A stretch of 64,000 nt of DNA from Anthonomus grandis grandis (lineage: Eukaryota; Arthropoda; Insecta; Coleoptera; Curculionidae). Under the pieces are notes generated by a model that worked only from the letters and a program-made list of their open reading frames with translations, was not told where the DNA came from and searched no databases. Both the position numbers and the translations under genes were made by a program. The stretch spans positions 22,802,774 through 22,866,773 of the forward strand of contig NC_065555.1 in the NCBI RefSeq assembly GCF_022605725.1. Direction: 5' to 3'. Positions 32,600 through 45,956 of this stretch are shown here, piece after piece; the first letter of the stretch is position 1; the number at the start of each line of letters is the position of its first letter.

Positions 32600-34158
32600 T
32601 TAGCACCGACTGAGAAAGTTGTTAATTTATTAATTGATTAAATTTATATAAGTAAAAGACTACAATATAGGGGGAAGAGTCTAATAATGCATTTATATAA
32701 TTATTAACGGCGTCTATACATATTTTAAACAATAAATCAATCACATAAATAAAATATTCTCATTTGTAAATAAAGCAAAATCAAAATTGAACGTCTCGGC
32801 AGAGTCGCCCTTTCAAAGCGTAAACGGATCTACCAAAACGCATCCGATACGCAGCTTGAGTAAAGGCGTGTGAAACAGGCATTATATTGATTAAATAACA
32901 TGGAGCGCGGACTATAATGTTGTTGCTGACAACCGACAAATGCTGCGTTCTCGATTTTGGTCGCTCAAAATGATCGGACGTAGCGTATGTGTATAAAGAT
33001 GCATACCTATATGTATTTTATAAGTTTTATATAAATATGTATACTCAGCTTGTATTGTGGAAATAAGTATGAAAAAAACCATAACTTTGCTAAATAAGAC
33101 TGATAAAAATCTCATAACTTCATTCAAGTTTACATATATCTTGCCTGTGTGAACTTTTGTGTACCTAGAATGATCACACAGTATGATTTGTTTTCATCCT
33201 GGTCAACAATTCAAGGGCTGTGGGACCCATTAGTTGTAAACTAGGAGGAATTGCATGTTTTAACTGCTGATTAGTATATCACACAACCAGGAATAAATAA
33301 GCTAATTGAAGTATGTTAGGATTCCGCAGAGTTCATGAAATGTGTTTGATGGGGCTCAGACCATGTACTTAAGGACATTCATCAAGAAATCATTGAGATT
33401 CTACCATATTGATGAAATTGGGAAACCAGGAAGAACTGCCTGTCTTTACTGTTGATTAGACTACACAGCCAGAAATAAATAAGCTACATGAAGTATGTTA
33501 GGATTCCCCAGAGATCATGAAATGTGTTTGATGGAGTAGGTGCAATCATATGAGGAAGGAAATAAAAATTAGAAGTAAACAGGAATATAACAACTGAACT
33601 GTGACACAAACTGTAGACAATCAACTTCTTTGTTGTGGAACGGAGCAATATTTCAATGAAGTTTCACCTAATACTGGATTTTTTCACCAGAAGTTGGATG
33701 CATTTATAATTTATATACTTAATGTTATTTGAATGAAATATACATATGTAATTATATATACTTTATTTCTTTCAAATCTTGAATAGGCAAAAAGGCTCGA
33801 GAATCTTTCAATTGGAGCTAAAAACCCTATTGTTGGGTAGAAAATAAAACTTATTTCATGTTTATATTCCATAACCTGTTTATTGTTTTATCAACTTTTG
33901 TCATACAGTTATTTACTTTTAATAATTAAAGAGAAAAATGATCTATAATAAAGGTTGAGTTTTATTCAAGATTCCATTCCTTAAGGCATAAACCAAATTT
34001 GCTTTATATTACTTTGCAGTCATTAGCATACAGTTATTATCCATTTTATACATATCTTTAATTTTCATCAAAATGTCTATAATAAATAGTTTACATTTCA
34101 AAACATACAATTAAAATTTACACTTTTTAGGCAAACAATCTTTACTCTCATATAAAGC
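32600..34158. other. Long-unit interior copy 2, non-coding
   Basis: Follows unit 3 sequence from about 19,040. Includes the period-185 degenerate duplication (about 33240-33540). No gene seen; a 71-codon minus-strand frame at 32912-33127 has no counterpart kept in unit 3 and is discounted. Confidence 0.55.
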
Positions 34159-34420
34159 AGATATTATTGAGACAGTTTTCTAAGAGCTACTGTTTATAAG
34201 TGGCGATCAGTTTAAATTTGTACACTTAATCCAAAATATTTCATAGACAGTATTTATAATACATCTTTTATAATTAAGCAAAAGAATAAGGCAGTTCTTA
34301 AGTGTGTAAGAATATTCAGGTATAAATACTGTCTATGAAATATTTTGCATTAAGTGTACAAATTTAAACTGATCGCCACTTATAAACAGTAGCTCTTAGA
34401 AAACTGTCTCAATAATATCT
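34159..34420. repeat. Local inverted duplication unique to unit 6
   Basis: Arms 34159-34258 and 34321-34420 are reverse complements in 99 of 100 positions. The 62-bp spacer is itself inverted relative to unit 3 (its complement matches about 20,718-20,790). Unit 3 has this sequence once, in direct order. The arrangement is what a template switch or foldback repair event would leave. The near-perfect arms imply it is recent. Confidence 0.92.
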
Positions 34421-35217
34421 GTTAAATCAATGTTTTTAATTTATTTAGAAAGTCTTTTAAGATATGTACTTAGGTCATTAAAAAGTTACAATGTCTTAAA
34501 GAACAGCAAACATATCTGGTTGTCAAATTGGTATGCTAGCTGAAAAAGAGGACAACAAAAATCCGAGGACTAACCCTTGAAGCACACTTAGAATTATCTT
34601 TTAGTTTCTCATAATGCTCTCGGTCAAATAAATATGTTAAATCATTTATAATATTTTTGTTACATTAGCTATTTTACAATTTATACTTACCCTTAGAATA
34701 CTTACCCAATTCTCTTAAATATTCCAAGTTTATGTGTTTCGATGAGTTCACTCATCATTATCAGACTCTAACCCCACATAGCTGTAATGTTTACATGAAA
34801 ACCCAGTAAGTTTATAGGTTTTTCTGCCCTTCTAACCCAACCCAACCCGCTATATTATTTCAATCTTTAAGGTAGGAAAAATAAATGGTGAACACAGTTA
34901 AATAATTAAGTAAAATCATCTTTATTTCATGAACTTTTGTAAGTACATATCACTTTATGTGATAGAAAAGAGAGATTTAACAAAAACAGCTGTTCTTACA
35001 CCTAATTTAAACATAAACATAATTTGTTAATGCCATATACACAAAGGTGCTCACATATGTCGCAGAGAAAATCTTTACACTTCCTAATATTATTATTAAT
35101 CAAAGGATTTAAAGCCTAAAAGTTTTAGATTATAATTACATATATGAGAAATCATCATTTAGAAATTCTTGTATTGAGAAAAAACATTTTTTCAATAGAT
35201 ATTGTTTTATAGTAAAT
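34421..35217. other. Long-unit interior copy 2, non-coding
   Basis: Matches unit 3 at about 20,790-21,590 with small indels; no gene recognised. Confidence 0.55.
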
Positions 35218-35400
35218 TTATATTGCAGTAAAAAACTTGGTAGGTAACAGTTTAATGGTAGCAGGGAGAGCATTATAGAGTTTGGGAGCAAAGAAGGAAA
35301 CCCAACACTTAACCTTGTGTATCTTATAAAAATTTGTATATATATGTTCTCTATTTCTCGTAAAATGAAAATTGTACAATTTTGTGTGTGAAGTAATCAC
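35218..35400 (-). pseudogene. Possible non-LTR reverse-transcriptase C-terminal relic, copy 2
   Basis: Same 60-codon minus-strand frame as at 21592, with three or four residue differences; here it reads KLYNALPATIKLLP, closer to the LYN-ALP pattern of non-LTR enzymes. Its presence in both long units shows it was part of the long unit before that unit was duplicated. Confidence 0.38.
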
Positions 35401-36798
35401 TAATATGATGTTTAATATGTACTAAACTATATGATATATAAATACTTCTCTGTAAGGAAACTATCTTTGGTATCTAAATAATATAGAATATAGAACAACA
35501 ACAATAAGATAAAAAAAAGTCTCTCCAGTTTTGGACTGGCTTTTTCTGCTTCTTTTCACTACCATCTTCCACCTTATCATCAACTCAACACTTGAAACAT
35601 CTAGCTGCCAGAATCTGCATTCCTCCCCTGCGATAGTGCCACGACTGGATGCTATCTACTGCTTCGATTATCCTCTTAGATGTTTTAAAGCCTGGCATCT
35701 CGCTGACCTGAGCATTCAGACTAAGTGGCCTGCTGCCAGTCATGAGCAAAACCATTAAGATACCCTTGCATGGACGCTAATTGTTAGACCATACAGATAT
35801 CCATTTGTTATTCATATTTGACTAGGGACACATAACTGTAGTTGAATTTCCTTACTCTTTTAAGGTTACACACCTCTTGGGTGAAAACTGATTATATGCT
35901 TATATGCAAGGTGTAATATAACATTTACAGCGTTTAGTTAAGCGGAAATTTGCCAATCTTTCACATTTTGGGCCTTATTCTAACTAATAAGTTCAATATT
36001 TTCTCCTTTTTGGTCTTGTTATTTATTTACATAATACATGTAGAGGTTAGGTTGTCATTGAAGCTCCTCATATTACATTAAGGCCTACCTTTAACGCTTG
36101 CGTTTTCTTCACAATTCAAATAATAACAATGATCCACAGTCCAGAGTTAGATTTTGTGTTAAAATAAATAAATAGTAATTAAACTTTCACTCCCGCACCC
36201 AAAATGCCATGTATGAGTCCTTTTCCGTCGCATGAAAACACGGTAAATTCTAAAACTTTACAACTTTGTCGAATGATCACAGCTAAAGGAAGGCGACTTG
36301 GGAAAAGATATGCACATAATCGGATTCTCCAGAGTCTCTAGAATTATTCCATACCGATTTCGGGAAATTTTGAGCTAATTTAAGTATTTTATCAATGAAA
36401 ATAAGAAGCAAGACCGAGCCGATTCATTCACGTTGACGTCATGTCACTGATGTCATCAAAACTGCGGTAAAAGTCGGTATTAAAATCGCCCGTAGACGTC
36501 AAAATCGACCATTTTCAGATGATGTTTTAGGGTATAAAAAAAGGTTTTTCCCTTATGATTTGTACATGGAAAAATAGTATAAAGCCTTAGGAACAGTTTA
36601 ACATCAATTCTGGACCGATTCCAGATGGTTTTAGTAATTAAATTTTGATTATAAAAAGGGTCTTATTTTAAGCGGACACGGGCGAACAGCGCAGGTTTCA
36701 TTGCCTGGGTGACGTGCTTGTTGGGTGCTAGACCACCCGAATTATTGTACCTTGTGAGCCACGCCCGGGGGGGTACCAATATTTAGCTGACCGATTAT
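35401..36798. other. Long-unit interior copy 2, non-coding
   Basis: Counterpart of 21775-23187, with the CRE octamer at 36434-36441. The end differs from unit 3: a G-rich GCCCGGGGGGGTACC word near 36764-36778 replaces the unit 3 sequence. No gene seen. Confidence 0.5.
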
Positions 36799-36993
36799 TT
36801 GGACTTTTTATGGAAAATTGCATTTTCTCAAAAAATGGTGATATTTGAAACAAAACGGTATTTAGTGGATTATAGCCAGATAAATTCCGCGTGTCTGAAG
36901 GCAAAAATAGTCTTCGTACGTTGCATAGGTATTCCAGTATTAAGCGTCAAAGTTAAAAAAAGGTGTAGAGCAAAAACTACTCTACGTAGATGA
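36799..36993 (+). CDS. Short basic frame of unknown function, copy 2
   Basis: 64 codons with KRYLVDYSQIN, SACLKAKIVFVRCIGIPVLSV and a basic end, same stop position as the unit 3 copy. Function unknown; may be a chance frame. Confidence 0.2.
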   Translation: MDFLWKIAFSQKMVIFETKRYLVDYSQINSACLKAKIVFVRCIGIPVLSVKVKKRCRAKTTLRR

Positions 36994-37797
36994 CTGTAGA
37001 GTATATCAGAAAAAAGCTCTTAAAAAGTATTATAAATGTTGAAAGTTTGAAATTTCCAAGTGCCACCCTTAAAAAGTTATTAAATAAAATGTAATTTTTT
37101 TTTTTCAATTTTTTGGACCTTCATGGGAAAATTTTTTTATTGCTCGCCCTGTATGGTTCACAAGAATTTCGGTTATATGGCATTTGAAAGATAAAAGATG
37201 AAGCTTTTTTTTGAAAATTTTTTTTTTCCCGAAATAAGTTTGGTTTGGCGGCAAATTCAAAAAAACTGAAAATGCCAGAACTCGTTAAAAAAATTTTTTT
37301 GAAAAAAAAGCTCTAAGTATGTTATTTCTCTTATAAAACTAAGTCTTTTCGCCGAAAAACTTTTTTTATAAAAGTTATGTTTTAGCCTCTGGACCATTTT
37401 GAATTTTTTTTTTACTCAACTTTGATCGCTTATAATAAATCACCCTGTATACGGATCTGGCTCAAAAAGTATACAGACATGAACCACCCAAGACCCCTTA
37501 TGTCTTGAAAATTTCAGGTCGATTAAAGGCTTTAAATTTGAGTTATCGCGTCTGACTCGATTTTGACCGGCTTTTTTACCATTTTTTGACTTCAACTCGC
37601 AACCGCTCCCGTCGCGGGTGTCGGAAAAAAAAATTGTTTACATATCCATCATTCCCAATGTATTGAGAGGCCACATGCCAAATTTCATCGTTTCACTAGC
37701 CATACAGCCAAAGTTATGAATTTTTATATCCCAAAAAACACGGTCGCGCGAGCTCTAGGTGGCGTGCATAATATAGTCGCTGACGCTCCTATATAAC

Positions 37798-40700
37798 AAG
37801 TATAGTCGCTTCGCTCCTATACTTTTGGTCCGTGGGGACCAGTTTGGAACCTTTAGGACTTGTCAGTGATGGGCCTTAAAGGATTTCTTAAAAAAAATCG
37901 CAAATTATCAAGTGTACCTACGTTTATATGCCAAGGAAAGAGATGACCAGTGGTTGGGGTATCATGCTTCAAAGAACCATAATTTGTTATATAGTCGCGT
38001 TGTGTGTCAGTATAATGTCTTATATTTCAAATATCTGTGAAAGTATATTAATTGTATTCTAAATAAAGCCTGAATACCAAATTCGAACAGAATCGGACCA
38101 ATAGCAAAAAAGTTACGGTAGTCACGTGACCTAGGCTGAAACTTAAATGTCATAATTTATTAGTTGTATCCTAAATAAACCATAAATACCAAATTCAGAG
38201 AGAAGTTCCCATAAGGGTCTATTTATTTAAATAGAACAAACAGGGATTTTACGTCGATTTGTTTCAATTTTTCTTTTTATTTTGAAATGTAATAGTAATA
38301 AAATATCAAAAGAATTGACAGGAGGAGAATAAGAAATAAAAGAAACCATCAACGAATTGAATCGAAGCTATAGAAGCCGAGATATAAGTAAAAATGTGGG
38401 AAAAACAAAAGAAAACTGGTTTTTTCCCACGGTATAATTTTTCTTCTTAAAATAATTTATGACAAATTTTAGTTTTAGCCCTAAACTTGTAATTTTCACA
38501 AAAAAAACCCTAGAAAAAAACATTTTTTTTTTTGGTTGAAAATCGAAAGGGGTATACCCACGAAAAATTAAAAAAAAAATGGTTTTTATTTTTTTCTAAA
38601 TAAAATATAACTCTTACAACTTTTTGTCTTAAACAAAAGTTTTCGGGAATATTACGAGGTATCCGTGCGTTAAAACGAATTGATTCTAGCTATCACAGAA
38701 TCGGAGAAAATTGTAAAAAACTATTAATCATAAATATCGAAATATCAAGAGCCCTATGGAAAAATTTAAATTTTTTATTTTTCTATCCTGTACTACTTCA
38801 GAGTATCTTTAAAAAAGATTATTACCAATTTGACTCTAAAATAAACAGAAAACCTATTTCTTTGCATTTTTCGATTTTCGAACAAAATCCGGGGTCAAAA
38901 TGAAAATTTTTCAAAACATGCTCCAAATTCAAAATTTCTTTTTTCTGGCTAAAGACCATTCAAAAAGTAATGAAAAAGCCTTATGACAAAATTTTTCAAA
39001 ATCTATAATAATGCTACAATATTACGAAAGAAGATAAGTTCCCTTTAAAGCCTATGTATTCGAACCGATGATTTTTTTAATTTTTTTTTTAAAGGCAAAT
39101 TTAAGAAATAATTTAACTAATTAAGATAAAAGGAATAGGGTAATACAAAATATTATCTACAAATATATACATATCATCTAATAGCAAATTTCAATCGAAT
39201 AGGAAATGTTGATAGTCACGTGACTCTAGAACTTAATATTTTAAAATTATGTAAGAAATCAACAATTGCATCCTAAATAAACCCCAAATTCCAAATTTGA
39301 ACCCAATCGGATCAATAGCAAAAAAGTTATGAAAGTCACGTGACTTTAAAATTCAATATGTCAAATTTCTGTCAAAATGTATTACTGGCATCTTAAATAA
39401 AGCCCAAATACTAAATTTCAACCCAATCGGATCAATAGCAAAAGAGTTATGAAAGTCACGTGACTTTAAAATATAATTTGTCAATTATCTGTTAAAATTT
39501 ATTAATTGTGTCCTAAATAAAGCATAAATACCAAATTTGAACCCAATCGGACTCATAGCAAAAAAGTTACAATAGTCACGTGACCCGGAAGTCAAATGTC
39601 AAATATTAGTCAAAAATTAATAATTGCATTCTAAATAAAGCCCAAATACCAAATTTGAACCCAATCAGACCAATAGCAAAAAAGTTACAATAGTCACGTG
39701 ACCCGGAAGTCAAATGTCAAATATTAGTCCAAAATTAATAATTGCACCCTAAATAAACCCCAAATACCAAATTTCAGTCAAATCGGACAAATAGGAAAAA
39801 AGTTAAGGTAGTCACGTGACCTTAAAACATAGTCATGTCAAATATCTGTAAAAATTTATTAATCTTATCCGAAATAGGTACTAGGTACCAAATTTCAACC
39901 AAATCGCACCAATACCAAAAAAGTTATGATACTCGACTAACCTTAAAAATCAATAATTTCAAAAAATTTTTATTTATAACCCAAAAGCAATGTTTAAGAA
40001 TTCTTAACATATATTAATAATAAACTAAATAGTAAAAACTCACCTAATATCTAAATTTTTATTTTAAATTAAATAGATCATTACGACTGACCCGTGTATA
40101 TATTCGAATAATTTTAGTAAAATAATAAGGCAAATTTCATTTCGTCTCACCCCGGTATAAAGACACTGACATTTCAAAAAAACGGCATTTTTCGAAGACG
40201 TCAAAATGTTTGCCGAATTTTCCTGGCCGCAATACACAATTTCCCCAATTGATATGCACAGATTCGGAAAGCCCATTCATTTTCTGATTCGGTGCTTCCT
40301 TTCCCTGATCGTTTCCGGTTCATTTTCATTCATAATTTTACAAAAAACCCAACCAAGTCCCGGCCACCTGTCACGAGCAAAAAATTTGTATCCACCATGC
40401 GTCAAAGTATTGTTCCCACCAGCCATTTCATCAGAGTTTAGGTTGACACCTCCAATTACCTGCAAAAACGCAAAAAAATGGACTTTTTTCATAAAATCGC
40501 ATTTTTCGGGTACTTGTACTATCGCTGGAACCCTGAAATTTTAGTATGTGTTGTAAAACAAAATTTCGGATCTTTTAGATGATGTCTGATCTTTTCATCA
40601 TGTACAGGGACGTGGCAAATGAATTAAACGCGAAAATTCGAATTGCTCAGAACCTATTAATGTTGGAAGATTGTAATTTTACACAAATACTGGGGTTATT

Positions 40701-41458
40701 AAAGTATTTAATGCCTGAGAATATAAATGGTCCAGATGCCACTACGAAAAAGTTATTAAATAAAATGTGATTTTCGGGTCGGACCTTCATGGGTAAAGTT
40801 CATTATTGCTCGCCCTGTATGGCTTACGAAAATTTCGGTTATATGGCATATGAAAGGTAAAAGATGAAGTTATTTTTTGAAAAAAAAAATTTTCCCAAAA
40901 TAAGTATCGTTTGGCGGGAAATCCCAAAAAACTGAAAATGCCAGAACTCGTAAAATAAATTTTTTACAAAAAAAAGCTCCAAGTATGTTAAATCTCTTAT
41001 AAAACGAAGTCTTTTCGCCGAAACACTTTTTTTATAAAAATTTTTTTTTAGCCTCTGGAGAAGTTTGAATTTTTTTTTTAGTCACTTTTGTTCGCTTATA
41101 ACAACTCACCCTGTATACCGATCGGGCCCAAAAAGTATACAGACACGTAAGCCCCAAGAACCCTTATATCCTGAAAATTTCAACTCGATTGAACGCTTTA
41201 AAATTGAGATCTCGTGAGCAACTCGATTTTTACCAATTTTTTTACGAATTTTTGACTTTGAGACAGTACCGCTCCGTTTGGTGGTACCGGAAAAAAAAAT
41301 TGTTTACAGATCCATTATTCCCAATGTGTTGAGAGACCCTATGCCAAATTTCATCGTTTCGCTAGCCATACAGCCAAAGATATGAATTTTTATTTCCAAA
41401 AAAACACGATTTTTCGGGCCCGACCTCGCGTGCATAATATAGTCTGCGACTATATAAC
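37798..41458 (+). repeat. Array unit 7 (short)
   Basis: Head to 38252, single A block 38253-39065, 119-bp repeats about 39195-39950, core about 40070-40770, tail to 41458 with the perfect hairpin at 41437-41455. The A block stays A1-like until about 38,900 (CCGGGGTCAAAATG) and is A2-like after it, a different switch point from units 4 and 5. Short-class head variant. Confidence 0.93.
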
Positions 41459-44400
41459 AAGTATAGTCGCTTCGCTCCTATACTTTTGGTCCGTGGGGAC
41501 CAGTTTGGAACCTTTAGGTCTTGTCTGTGAAAAGCCATAAGGGAATTTAAAAAAACAATCAAAAATTATCAGGTGTACTTAGGTGAGTCAGGGAGGCTAA
41601 CGTCTACCTGCCAAGGAAAGAGAGGACCAGTTGTTGGGGTATCATGCTTCAAAGAACCATAATTTGTTATATAGTCGCGTTGTGTGTCAATATACTGTCT
41701 TATATTTCAAATATCTGTGAAAGTATATTAATTGTATTCTAAATAAAGCCTGAATACCAAATTCGAACAGAATCGGACCAATAGCAAAAAAGTTACGGTA
41801 GTCACGTGACCTAGGCTGAAACTTAAATGTCAGTTATCTGTCATAATTTATTGTATCCTAAATAAACCATAAATACCAAATTCAGAGAGAAGTTCCCATA
41901 AGGGTCTATTTATTGAAATAGAACAAACGGGATTTTACGTCGATTTGTTTTAATTTTTCTTTTTATTTTAAAATGTAACAGTAATAAAATATCAAAAGAA
42001 TTGACAGGAGAAGAATAAGAAATAAAAAAAACCATAAATAAATTGAATCGAAGCTATAGAAGCCGAGATATAAGTAAAAAAATGGGGAAGAACAAAAGAA
42101 AACTGGTTTTTTCCCACGGTATCATTTTTTTTCTTAAAATAATTTATGACAAATTTTAGTTTTAGCCCTAAACTTGTAATTTTCACAAAAAAAAACCCAA
42201 GAAAAAAAAATTTTTTTTTGGTCGAAAATCGAAAGGGGTATACCCACGAAAAATTTCAAAAAAATGGTTTTTATTTTTTTATAAATAAAATATAACTCTG
42301 ACAACTTTTTGTCTTATACAAAAGTTTTCGGGAATATTACGAGGTATCCGTGCGTTAAAACGAATCGGTTCTAGCTATTATACAATCGGAGAAAATTGGA
42401 AAAAACTATTAAACATAAATATCGAATTATCAAGAGCCCTATGGAAAAATTTCAATTTTTTATTTTTCTATCCTGTACTACTTCAGAGTATCTTTAAAAA
42501 AGATTATTACCAATTTGACTCTAAAATGAACGGAAAACCTATTTCTTTGCATTTTTCGATTTTCGAACAAAATCCGGGGTCAAAATGACAATTTTTTCAA
42601 AATATGCTTCGAATTCAAAATTTCTTTTTTCTAGTTAAAAACCATTCAAAAACTAGTAAAAAAGCTTAATGCCAAAATTTTCCATGATTTATACGAGTGC
42701 CACAATATAAAGAGAAATATTAGGTCCCATAAGAGTCTATGTATTTACGTCGATTTTTAAAATTTTTCAGTTTTATTCCGAACGGCAATTGTAATAAAAT
42801 ATAAAAAGAATTAACAGGAGGAGAATAAAGAATAAAAGAAACCATCAACGAATTGAATCGAAGCTATAGAAGTCGAGATATTAGTAAAAATGTAAAAAAA
42901 AATAAAAGAAAACTCGTTTTTTCCCACGGTAGAATTTTTTTTTTTTTAAATGATAACTGACAACTTATAATGTAAGCCCTAAGTTGGCAATTTCCAGTAA
43001 AAAAAACCCAAGAAAAAAAAATTTTTTTTTGCTCCAAAATCGACAGGGGTATAGTCATGAAAAATTGCGAAAAAATGGTTTTTATTTTTTTCTAAATAAA
43101 CTATAACTCTGACAACTTTTTCTCTTAAATAAAAGTTTTCGGGAATATTACGAGGAATTCGACTGTTAAAACGAATTGATTATAGCTATCACAGAATCGG
43201 AGAAAATTGTAAAAAACTAATAATCATAAATATCGAATTATCAAGAGCCCTATGGAAAAATTTTAACTTTTTATTTTTCTATCTTGTACTACTTCAGGAT
43301 ACCTTTCAAAAAGGTTATTATCGATTTGACTCTAAAATGAACAGAAAACCTATTTATTTGCATTTATCGATTTTCAAACAAAATCCGGCCCAAAATGAAA
43401 ATTTTTCAGAACATGCTCCAAATTCAAAATTTCTTTTTTCCGGCTAAAGACCATTCAAAAAGTAATGAAAAAGCTTAATGACAAAATTTTTCAAAATCTA
43501 TAATAATGCTACAATATTATGAAAGAAGATAAATTCCCTTTAAAGCCTATGTATTCGAAGCGACGATTTTTTAATTTTTTTTTAAAGGCAAATTTAAGAA
43601 ATAATTTAATTAATTAAGATAAAAGGAATAGGGTAATACAAAATACTATCTATAAATATATACATATCATCTAATAGCAAATTTCAATCGAATAGGAAAT
43701 GTTGATAGTCACGTGACCCTAGAACTTAATATTTTAAAATTTTTTAAAAAATCAACAATTGCATCCTAAATAAACCCCAAATTCCAAATTTGAACCCAAT
43801 CAAATCAATAGCAAAAAGTTATGGAAGTCACGTGACTTAAAAAATTCAACATGTCAAATTTCTGTCAAAATTTATTACTTGCATCCTATATAAAGCCCAA
43901 ATACAAAATTTCAACCCAATCGGAACAATAGCAAAAGAATTATGAAAGTCACGTGACTTTAAAATATAATTTGTCAATTATCTGTTAAAATTTATTAATT
44001 GTGTCCTAAATAAAGCATAAATACCAAATTTGAACCCAATCGGACTCATAGCAAAAAAGTTACAATAGTCACGTGACCCGGAAGTCAAATGTCAAATATC
44101 TGTCAAAAATTAATAATTGCATCCTAAATAAAGCCCAAATACCAAATTTGAACCCAATCAGACCAATAGCAAAAAAGTTACAATAGTCACGTGACCTGGA
44201 AGTCAAATGTCAAATATCTGTGAAAAATTCATAATTGCATCCTAAATAAACCCCAAATACCAAATTTCAATCAAATCGGACAAATAGGAAGAAAGTTAAG
44301 GTAGTCACGTGACCCTAAAACATAGTCATGTCAAATATCTGTAAAAATTTATTAATCTTATCCGAAATAGGTACTAGGTACCAAATTTCAACCAAATCGC

Positions 44401-45956
44401 ACCAATACCAAAAAAGTTATGATACTCGACTAACCTTAAAAATCAATAATTTCAAAAAAATTTTATTTATATCCCAAAAGCAATGTCTAAGAATTGTTAA
44501 CATCTATTAATAACAAACTAAATAGTAAAAACTCACCTAATATCGACATTTTTATTTTAAATTAAATAGATCATTACGACTGACCCGTGTATATATTCGA
44601 ATAATTTTAATAAAATAATCGGGCAAATTTCATTTCGTCTCACCCCGGTATAAAACCACTGACATTTCAAAAAAACGGCATTTTTCGAAGACGTCAAAAT
44701 GTTTGCCGAATTTTCCTGGCCGCAATACACAATTTCCCCAATTGATATGCACAGATTCGGAAAGCCCATTCATTTTCTGATTCGGTGCTTCCTTTCCCTG
44801 ATCGTTTCCGGTTCATTTTCATTCATAATTTTACAAAAAACCCGACCAAGTCCCGGCCACCTGTCACGAGCAAAAAATTTGTATCCACCATGCGTCAAAG
44901 TATTGTTCCCACCAGCCATTTCATCAGAGTTTAGGTTGACACCTCCAATTACCTGCAAAAACGCAAAAAAATGGACTTTTTTCATAAAATCGCATTTTTC
45001 GGGTACTTGTACTATCGCTGGAACCTTGAAATTTTAGTATGTATTGTAAAACAAAATTTCGGATCCGTTAGATGTTGTTTGATCTTTTCACCATGTACAG
45101 GGACGTGACAAATGAATTAAACGCGAAAATTCGAATTGCTCAGAACCTATTAAAGTTGGAAGATTGTAATTTTACACAAATACTGGGGTTATTAAAGTAT
45201 TTAATGCCTGAGAATATAAATGGTCCAGGTGCAACCACTAAAAAGTTATTAAATAAAATGTGATTTTCGGGTCGGACCTTCATGGGTAAAGTTCATTATT
45301 GCTCGCCCTGTATGGTTCCTAAAAATTTCGGTTATATGGCATATAAAAGGTAAAAGATAAAGTTATTTTTTGAAAAAAAAAATTTTCCCAAAATAAGTAT
45401 CGTTTGGCGGAAAATCCCAAAAAACTGAAAATGCCAGAACTCGTAAAATAAATTTTTTACAAAAAAAAGCTCCAAGTATGTTAAATCTCTTATAAAATGA
45501 AGTTTTTTCGCCGAAACACTTTTTTTATAAAAATTTTTTTTTAGCCTCTGGAGAAGTTTGAATTTTTTTTTTAGTCACTTTTGTTCGCTTATAACAACTC
45601 ACCCTGTATACCGATCGGGCTCAAAAAGTATACAGACACGTAAGCCCCAAGAACCCATATATCCTGAAAATTTCAACTCGATTGAACGCTTTAAAATTGA
45701 GATCTCGTGAGCAACTCGATTTTTACCAATTTTTTTACGAATTTTTGACTTTGAGACAGTACCGCTCCGTTTGGTGGTACCGGAAAAAAAATTCGTTTAC
45801 GGATCCATCATTCCCAATGTATTGAGAGACTCTATGCCAAATTTCATCGTTTCGCTAGCCATACAGCCAAAGATATGAATTTTTATTTCCAAAAAAACAC
45901 GATTTTTCGGGCCCGAGGTGGCGTGCATAATATAGTCGCAGACGCTCCTATATAAC
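41459..45956 (+). repeat. Array unit 8 (full)
   Basis: Head to 41938, A1 41939-42748, A2 42749-43560, 119-bp repeats about 43690-44450, core about 44570-45265, tail to 45956. The A1/A2 part is almost identical to units 1 and 2, whereas the tail (ATTGAACGCTTTAAAATTGAGATC) is shared with units 7 and 9 instead, so the unit looks mosaic. Confidence 0.94.

Larger units (their letters stand above)
31506..37797 (+). repeat. Array unit 6 (long, with P-element-like relic)
   Basis: Head 31506-31999, interior 32000-37060, tail 37061-37797. Its head keeps two 119-bp-type repeats, one with GTCACGTGAC near 31857, directly before the THAP start; unit 3 has lost one of them. The interior matches unit 3 closely but lacks much of the transposase piece and has a local inverted duplication. 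Confidence 0.93.
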
